Source: Comamonadaceae bacterium
Lineage (GTDB): Bacteria > Pseudomonadota > Gammaproteobacteria > Burkholderiales > Burkholderiaceae_C
NCBI GenBank assembly: GCA_947371775.1
Contig: CANBQX010000133.1
Location: 1-5,487, forward strand
Length of the DNA stretch: 5,487 nt
Reading direction: 5' to 3'
Below the pieces are notes generated by a model. The model made no database searches, was not told where the DNA came from, and worked only from the letters and a program-made list of their open reading frames with translations. This document shows, piece by piece, positions 1-5,487 of this stretch. The translations under genes were made by a program, and so were the position numbers. How positions within the stretch are numbered: the first letter of the stretch is position 1; each line of letters starts with the position of its first letter.

Positions 1-296
1 GTGCGGATCGATTCTTCGACCTGCGCAGCGAGTTCGCGGGTGGGGGTCAGCACCAGAGCACGAATGCCCACGCCGCCGAATTTGTTTTTGGCGGCCGGCG
101 TGCTGGCCAGGCGGTGCAGCATGGGCAGGGTGAAGGCGGCCGTTTTGCCGGTGCCGGTTTGGGCGCCGCCCAGCAGGTCGTGACCGGCCAGCACCAGGGG
201 AATGGCTTGGGCTTGAATGGCCGTGGGCGTTTCATAGCCCTGCTCGAGCACAGCTTTCAGGATGGCCGGAGCCAGGTTCAATTCTTCGAAGTTCAT
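1..296 (-). CDS. rhlE: DEAD-box ATP-dependent RNA helicase, RhlE-like (N-terminal part; cut by the window's left edge)
   Basis: The reverse strand reads open from an ATG at 296 to the window edge, giving 98 residues and no stop. Visible motifs in order are an N-terminal Q motif (Phe3, Gly20-Tyr21, PTAIQ at 24-28), the Walker A/motif I AQTGTGKT (45-52) and motif Ia PTREL (85-89). These belong to superfamily 2 DEAD-box helicases, which use ATP to unwind short RNA duplexes in ribosome assembly, mRNA decay or cold adaptation. The Q motif begins almost at residue 1, so there is no N-terminal extension. This fits the compact RhlE group and supports the ATG choice. The DEAD box, SAT motif and second RecA domain lie outside the window, so RhlE is preferred over other DEAD-box paralogues only by overall resemblance. 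The start is preceded by tgcgtcttt, with no clear Shine-Dalgarno sequence. The gene is divergent from ettA. The helicase family is near certain; the subfamily is likely. Confidence 0.9.
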   Translation of the reverse strand, partial: MNFEELNLAPAILKAVLEQGYETPTAIQAQAIPLVLAGHDLLGGAQTGTGKTAAFTLPMLHRLASTPAAKNKFGGVGIRALVLTPTRELAAQVEESIR

Positions 297-481
297 AAAG
301 ACGCACCGGTTTGCGGGTGCTTGCGTACCGGCCTGTCCGTGGAGTGCGTCCAACGGTCAGTCATAGGCAGGTAGATTCAAAAATGGGACGAACCGCTTTG
401 CTTGCTGTCCCCAGCATGGTGCTGTCATTGCGGGCAACTGAAACTCCGCAACTGCGCCGATTGTCGCACGTTGTGCTTAAG

Positions 482-495
482 GGCCTGGAAAGGCC
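482..495. other. Small inverted repeat with GNRA-type loop on the plus strand
   Basis: GGCCT (482-486) and AGGCC (491-495) form a perfect 5-bp stem around GGAA. In plus-strand RNA this is a GNRA-class tetraloop. No T-run follows on either strand, so it does not look like an intrinsic terminator. If ettA transcription starts near 547 the hairpin would be upstream of the transcript. A longer helicase or ettA leader could include it. A stem this short can arise by chance in GC-rich DNA. Confidence 0.3.
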
Positions 496-534
496 GGATT
501 GCCAGCGTCGCCTCCTGGTGCAGGGCGGGCAGTC

Positions 535-540
535 GATAAT
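535..540 (+). promoter_or_regulatory. Possible -10 element for ettA
   Basis: GATAAT matches the sigma-70 -10 consensus TATAAT at five of six positions and would place the transcript start roughly 30 nt upstream of the ettA ATG. No hexamer resembling TTGACA occurs at the usual 15-19 bp spacing upstream; the bases there are mostly C, T and G. The call therefore rests on one hexamer and on position. Confidence 0.25.
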
Positions 541-578
541 ACGAGCTTCTGATTTTTTGACTCCCCACGGAACCCGCA

Positions 579-2240
<1,662 letters not shown>

Positions 2241-2260
2241 ACGTGGGGTGCTGGCCTCAA

Positions 2261-2283
2261 CCGGGCGCTAGCTCCTGCGCCGG
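2261..2283. terminator. Possible hairpin at the convergent ettA/EamA gene ends
   Basis: An imperfect inverted repeat pairs 2261-2268 with 2277-2283: seven G-C pairs, one bulged G at 2264 and an 8-base loop. It overlaps the last codons and stop of the minus-strand transporter gene and begins 20 nt after the ettA stop. Its position between convergent genes suits a bidirectional transcript end, but neither strand has a following T-run. An intrinsic terminator is therefore doubtful; a Rho-dependent end or simple 3' protection is equally possible. Confidence 0.25.
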
Positions 2284-3161
2284 TTGACCAGAGTGATGCC
2301 CAGGCCCACTACAGCCAGGGCGCCCAGCAAGTCCACGGTGACCGCCTCGCCCAGCCACAGGGCACCGAAGAGCAAAGCGAACAAAGGGGTGCTGAGGGCG
2401 AACGAGCCCATTTTGGTTGCAGGGTAGCGGCCTAGCAGCCAGACCCAGGCCAGGTAGCTGGCAAAGGCACCCACCACGGTTTGCAGGAACAAGGAGCCGA
2501 GGGCAAAGGTGCTGAGGTTCCAGTTCCAAGTCTCACCCAGGGCCAGCGACAGCAGGGGCAGGGCCACGGCGCTGACGCTCACTTGGTAGAACAAAAGTTT
2601 CTCCGGGCTCAGGCCGGTTAGGCGCGTGGTGCGCAAGACCACGGTTGTCATGGCCCAGGCAATGGCGCCGCCAATACCCAGCAAATCGCCCCAGTGCTGC
2701 TGCGGCGTTTGGCCGCCCAGAAAGCCCTGGCGCAAGGTAAAACCCACCGCCAGAAAGGCCAGCAGCAAGCCCAGCCATTGGAGTTTGGACAGGCGCTCTG
2801 ACTTGATAAACCAGGGGAGCACCAAGGCCGCCCAAAGCGGCGAGGTGTACAAAAACACGGTAATGCGGGATGCTGCTGTGAATTGCAGGCCCGAGAACAG
2901 GCACACAAATTCCAGAGAAAACAGCGAGCCCGCCAGCAGTCCCGGCCCCAAAGAGCCATCGCGCTGCCACAGCGGCACACCGCGCCACACACACCACAAC
3001 CACAGCACGGCGGCAGCCCCACTGAAGCGAACACCGGCCATGAATATCGGTGCCATCTCGGGCAGGGTGGCTTTGACCAGCACCTGCTGAAAGCCCCAAA
3101 AAGCGCAACACGTCAGCAGCAGGCCAATGGCCAGCGGATCAAGATGCTCTTTGCGTTGCAT
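2268..3161 (-). CDS. DMT-superfamily EamA-type transporter, ten transmembrane helices
   Basis: The protein has 297 residues, the usual length for two-repeat EamA (DUF6/RhaT-like) transporters, which sit in the inner membrane and commonly export amino acids or other metabolites. Hydrophobic segments are at roughly 11-30, 36-59, 72-94, 97-119, 126-143, 157-177, 188-210, 216-242, 249-270 and 274-292. The two EamA repeats span about 12-142 and 160-292, and the C-terminus is basic (NRRRS). I chose ATG 3161 because it leaves a short polar N-terminus just before helix 1 and lies 17 nt after the flavin reductase stop. The frame stays open to 3314, but that extension would add 51 Arg/Pro-rich residues overlapping the reductase gene. 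No Shine-Dalgarno is evident (aaagccatctc precedes the ATG), so translation may depend on the upstream gene. The substrate cannot be deduced from the sequence. Confidence 0.92.
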   Translation of the reverse strand: MQRKEHLDPLAIGLLLTCCAFWGFQQVLVKATLPEMAPIFMAGVRFSGAAAVLWLWCVWRGVPLWQRDGSLGPGLLAGSLFSLEFVCLFSGLQFTAASRITVFLYTSPLWAALVLPWFIKSERLSKLQWLGLLLAFLAVGFTLRQGFLGGQTPQQHWGDLLGIGGAIAWAMTTVVLRTTRLTGLSPEKLLFYQVSVSAVALPLLSLALGETWNWNLSTFALGSLFLQTVVGAFASYLAWVWLLGRYPATKMGSFALSTPLFALLFGALWLGEAVTVDLLGALAVVGLGITLVNRRRS

Positions 3162-3178
3162 GAGATGGCTTTGAAGTC

Positions 3179-3718
3179 TTAGCGCAGGCCGCCGGTGTAG
3201 AACGATCCGCCGTGGTACAGCAGCGGATCGGCTTGCTCGCGGTGGCTGCAGCGCTCCACTTCGCCAACGAAGATGATGTGGTCGCCCTCGTCGTGGCGGC
3301 TGCGGTTGAAGCATTCAAAGGTAGCGACCGCACCGTGGATCACCGGCGCGCCATGCAAGCCCGGCGACCAGTGCACGCCCGCGTAGCGGTCTATGCCTTT
3401 GGTGGCAAATTGGTTGGCAAGTTCCGTTTGCTCGGCGCTCAGCACGTTGATGACGTAATGCGGGCAAGCCAGCAGCGCCTCCATGGAGCCGGATTTGTGC
3501 GCCAGGCTCCACAGCACCAGGGGTGGCGCCAAAGACACGGAATTGAAAGAACTTACCGTGAGCCCCACCAAACCGCCCTGCGGGTTGAGGGCCGTGACCA
3601 CCGTCACCCCGGTGGCAAATTGCCCGAGTGCATGACGAAATTGGCTTTGGGTGAAGTCGGGGGGCAGCGCGTGCGCAGAGGAATTCAAATCGATGGCCTG
3701 AGGGTGAAAGGGCCGCAC
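3179..3718 (-). CDS. Flavin reductase-like (HpaC/DIM6-NTAB type) FMN-binding protein
   Basis: This 179-residue soluble protein has the split-barrel flavin reductase fold typical of the small NAD(P)H:flavin oxidoreductase subunits of two-component monooxygenases. Recognisable blocks are GQFATGVTVVTA (32-43), GLTVSSFNSVSLAPPLVLW (52-70), GDHIIFVGEV (145-154) and the C-terminal PLLYHGGSFYTGGL (165-178). The family reduces free FMN or FAD for a partner oxygenase, but no oxygenase is visible here, so the partner and substrate are unknown. The longest start is GTG at 3718. A TTG at 3688 (residue 11) is an alternative that keeps the whole domain and has AGG about 8 nt upstream, whereas the GTG has no Shine-Dalgarno. 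There is no in-frame ATG before residue 79. It lies 50 bp after the amino-acid transporter operon, with a GC-rich hairpin between, and 17 nt before the EamA gene, with which it is probably co-transcribed. Confidence 0.9.
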   Translation of the reverse strand: MRPFHPQAIDLNSSAHALPPDFTQSQFRHALGQFATGVTVVTALNPQGGLVGLTVSSFNSVSLAPPLVLWSLAHKSGSMEALLACPHYVINVLSAEQTELANQFATKGIDRYAGVHWSPGLHGAPVIHGAVATFECFNRSRHDEGDHIIFVGEVERCSHREQADPLLYHGGSFYTGGLR

Positions 3719-3725
3719 TTTACAT

Positions 3726-3742
3726 GGGTCGGCCGCCGACCC
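3726..3742. terminator. Perfect GC-rich hairpin between the ABC ATPase and flavin reductase genes
   Basis: GGGTCGG (3726-3732) and CCGACCC (3736-3742) form a perfect 7-bp stem with a 3-nt CCG loop. On the minus strand it begins 27 nt after the ATPase stop codon and ends 8 nt before the reductase GTG. It is well placed to mark the end of the amino-acid transporter operon or to affect downstream expression. No T-run follows on the minus strand, which continues ATGTAAAGTG. It is therefore not a canonical intrinsic terminator and could instead be a protein-binding palindrome or an RNA structure that blocks initiation at the GTG. Confidence 0.4.
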
Positions 3743-3768
3743 CTGTTACCTAGGTTCAAGGCGGTCGC

Positions 3769-4512
3769 TCAGTGCCCCAAAATCTTCGACAAAAAGTCGC
3801 GGCTGCGTTCGCTTTGGGGGTTGTTGAAGAATTCGTGGGGATTGTTTTGCTCCACGATTTGGCCTTGGTCCATGAAGATGACCCGGTCGGCCACGGCCTT
3901 GGCAAAGCCCATTTCATGAGTGACGCACACCATGGTGATGCCTTGGTGGGCCATTTCCATCATCACGTCCAGCACTTCCTTGATCATTTCCGGGTCGAGC
4001 GCCGAGGTGGGTTCATCGAACAGCATGATCTTGGGGGTCAGGCACAGGGCGCGGGCAATGGCCACGCGTTGCTGCTGGCCGCCGGAGAGTTGCAAAGGGT
4101 ATTTGTGCGCCTGCTCGGCAATGCGCACCCGGTTCAACTGCTCCATGGCGCGTTCTTCCGCTTCCTTTTTAGGCAGCTTGCCCACCCACATGGGCGAGAG
4201 CGTGAGGTTTTCGAGCACCGTCAGGTGCGGGAACAGATTGAACTGCTGAAACACCATGCCGACTTTTTTGCGCACGTCGTCGATCACTTTGACATCGTCG
4301 GTGAGTTCCACGCCGTCTACCGTCAGCTGGCCTTGCTGGTGCACCTCGAGCCGGTTGATGCAGCGAATCAGCGTGGACTTGCCCGAGCCCGAGGGGCCGC
4401 AAACCACGATACGTTCGCCCTGGGCGATGTTCAGGTCAATGTCACGCAGCACATGAAAGCTGTCGCCGTACCACTTGTTGACTTTGTCGAAGCTGATGAT
4501 GGGGTTGGACAT
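3769..4512 (-). CDS. aapP: Polar/general L-amino acid ABC transporter ATPase (AapP/BztD type)
   Basis: This 247-residue cytoplasmic ATPase is the usual length for the polar amino-acid uptake family (GlnQ, HisP, GltL, AapP). It has Tyr15 at the A-loop position, Walker A GPSGSGKST (39-47), Q-loop Gln89 in VFQQFNLFPH, signature LSGGQQQR (142-149), Walker B IMLFDEPTSALD (162-173, with D166 and E167) and H-loop His199. All catalytic elements are intact. Phrases such as NKWYGD, VELTDD and PMWVGKLPKK resemble AapP/BztD, and the upstream gene is an AapM/BztC-type permease, so I prefer that subfamily over GlnQ or GltL. The ATG at 4512 lies 9 nt after the permease stop. The spacer (aacccacct) has no Shine-Dalgarno, so translational coupling is likely. 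Compared with the WYGDFHVL I recall for AapP, this protein has an extra Ser after the Asp (WYGDSFHVL). Confidence 0.93.
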   Translation of the reverse strand: MSNPIISFDKVNKWYGDSFHVLRDIDLNIAQGERIVVCGPSGSGKSTLIRCINRLEVHQQGQLTVDGVELTDDVKVIDDVRKKVGMVFQQFNLFPHLTVLENLTLSPMWVGKLPKKEAEERAMEQLNRVRIAEQAHKYPLQLSGGQQQRVAIARALCLTPKIMLFDEPTSALDPEMIKEVLDVMMEMAHQGITMVCVTHEMGFAKAVADRVIFMDQGQIVEQNNPHEFFNNPQSERSRDFLSKILGH

Positions 4513-4521
4513 AGGTGGGTT

Positions 4522-5487
4522 TCAGCGAAGTTTGCTTTTGTTGACTTGTTTTTCAATCCAATGGCTGTAGCGCGACATGGAAAAGCAAAAACCAAAATAA
4601 ATGACGGCAATGAATAGATAGCCCTCAATGCGGAAGGGACGCCAGTCGGCGTCTGCATTCATGGCCATGCCCATGGCACCGGTCAGCTCGTACAGGCTCA
4701 CGATGGCCACCAGTGAGGTGTCTTTGAAGGTGGAGATGAAGTTGTTCATGATGCCGGGCACCACCATCGCCAGTGCTTGTGGCAGCACGATCAGGCGCTG
4801 CGTTTGCCAGTAGCTGAGGCCCAGCGTGGCGGCGGCTTCAGTCTGCCCTTTGGGCATGGCTTGCAATCCGCCGCGGATCACCTCGGCCATGTAGGCGGCG
4901 GCAAACAAGGTGATGCCGGCCAGCACCCGCACCAGCACGTCCAGGCTAAAACCTTGCGGCAAGAGCAGCGGCGCCATGTAAGACGCCATGAACAGCACCG
5001 AGATCAGGGGCACACCACGAATCAATTCCACATACACCGTGCACAGACTGCGAATGGCCGGCATGCCCGAGCGGCGACCCAGGGCAATCATGAGCGCAAT
5101 GGGAAACGCCAGACCCATGGATACGGTGGCCAGCAACAAGGTCAGCGGCAGGCCGCTCCAGAGGTCCGTGCCCACCGGCGTGAGGCCGAACACACCGCCG
5201 CGCATCAGCGTGAGGTAGGCCGCCAACACCACCACCCACAGGGGCGCCAGCCAGGCTTTCCAGCAAGCGCGAATGCAGCTCACCACAATCAGTGCCAGCA
5301 GCATCACCGTGCAAATCAGGGCGCGCCAGTGTTCGTCAAACGGATAGCGGCCAAAGAGGATGAAGCGGAACTTTTCCCGCACCACGCCCCAGCAAGCGCC
5401 GCTCGCGGCATGGCACAGCGCGTTGTCGGCGACCCATACTGCGTCGACGATTGCCCATTGAAACAGGCGCGGCAGTGTGGCCAGCAA
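4522..5487 (-). CDS. aapM: General L-amino acid ABC transporter permease (AapM/BztC type), C-terminal part
   Basis: The frame is open at the right edge, and 321 residues are visible up to a TGA at 4522-4524. The first visible codon is TTG and lies inside the gene, so the true start is upstream of the window; AapM-like proteins are about 380-400 residues, implying some 60 or more missing. The visible part opens with a conserved, mostly non-membrane stretch (residues 10-55, including ACWGVV, ILFGRYPF and DEHWR) that I recognise as characteristic of AapM/BztC rather than GlnP or GltJ. The permease core follows, with several helices, YVELIRGVPL (152-161) and the EAA coupling loop (E218-A219-A220, G223, then IVLP at 233-236), which docks on the ATPase. 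It is an inner-membrane subunit that pairs with an AapQ/BztB partner, expected just upstream together with the binding protein. Confidence 0.93.
   Translation of the reverse strand: MLATLPRLFQWAIVDAVWVADNALCHAASGACWGVVREKFRFILFGRYPFDEHWRALICTVMLLALIVVSCIRACWKAWLAPLWVVVLAAYLTLMRGGVFGLTPVGTDLWSGLPLTLLLATVSMGLAFPIALMIALGRRSGMPAIRSLCTVYVELIRGVPLISVLFMASYMAPLLLPQGFSLDVLVRVLAGITLFAAAYMAEVIRGGLQAMPKGQTEAAATLGLSYWQTQRLIVLPQALAMVVPGIMNNFISTFKDTSLVAIVSLYELTGAMGMAMNADADWRPFRIEGYLFIAVIYFGFCFSMSRYSHWIEKQVNKSKLR

Larger units (their letters stand above)
297..578. promoter_or_regulatory. Divergent intergenic region between the helicase gene and ettA
   Basis: These 282 bases lie between two divergent start codons, so promoters for both genes must lie here or inside the neighbouring genes. 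Reading frames that cross it lack recognisable domains and run into the flanking genes, so I call no gene. Visible elements are a -10-like hexamer (535-540, plus strand), a short perfect hairpin with a four-base loop (482-495) and a 7-bp direct repeat GCAACTG at 434-440 and 448-454. I could not identify a convincing paired -35/-10 promoter for the helicase on the minus strand. The regulatory role is inferred from gene orientation rather than from a recognised operator. Confidence 0.55.

Noticed and set aside
3162..3314. N-terminal extension of the EamA transporter by 51 residues to an upstream start
   Set aside because: The extra residues are Arg/Pro/His-rich, have no relation to the family, and overlap the well-supported flavin reductase gene in another frame.
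3787..3799. CGAC-AAAAA-GTCG inverted repeat as a terminator
   Set aside because: It lies inside the ATPase coding sequence, has only four base pairs, and is explained by the codons for the C-terminal residues.
3212..3919. 235-codon open frame on the plus strand opposite the flavin reductase
   Set aside because: It spans the antisense of two unrelated genes and the gap between them, and matches no family I recognise.
3772..4617. 281-codon open frame on the plus strand opposite the ABC ATPase
   Set aside because: It mirrors a conserved ATPase, is His/Val-rich with no domain, and runs into the antisense of the permease gene.

Overview
This 5.5-kb window looks like ordinary chromosomal DNA of a moderately GC-rich proteobacterium. 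The protein sequences and the gene types resemble Burkholderiales, probably Comamonadaceae-like, but that assignment rests on recalled protein similarity and was not tested by a search. Six protein genes are supported, two of them cut by the window ends. I see no mobile element, CRISPR array, tRNA, rRNA or integrated element.

Layout from left to right. Positions 1-296 (minus strand) hold the N-terminal third or so of a DEAD-box RNA helicase, probably RhlE-like. A 282-bp divergent intergenic region (297-578) separates it from a complete ettA on the plus strand (579-2240), which encodes the ribosome-associated ABC-F translation throttle. ettA converges, with a 27-bp gap, on a minus-strand block that fills the rest of the window. 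In transcription order (right to left) the block contains the end of a polar amino-acid ABC permease of the AapM/BztC type (4522 to beyond 5487), its ATPase partner AapP/BztD (3769-4512), a small flavin reductase-like protein (3179-3718) and a DMT/EamA-type ten-helix membrane transporter (2268-3161).

How the genes relate. The permease and ATPase are 9 nt apart and are the last two genes of a general L-amino-acid uptake operon (usual order J-Q-M-P; J and Q would lie beyond the right edge). The flavin reductase and EamA genes are 17 nt apart and probably form a pair. A 50-bp gap containing a perfect 7-bp GC-rich hairpin separates this pair from the amino-acid operon. The helicase and EttA both act on RNA or the ribosome and diverge from a shared control region. 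None of the five visible start codons has a strong Shine-Dalgarno sequence.

I found no convincing previously undescribed system. The points most worth a second look are the hairpin and uncertain start at the aapP/flavin reductase junction, the lack of an obvious partner for the flavin reductase, and the uniformly weak ribosome-binding sites.
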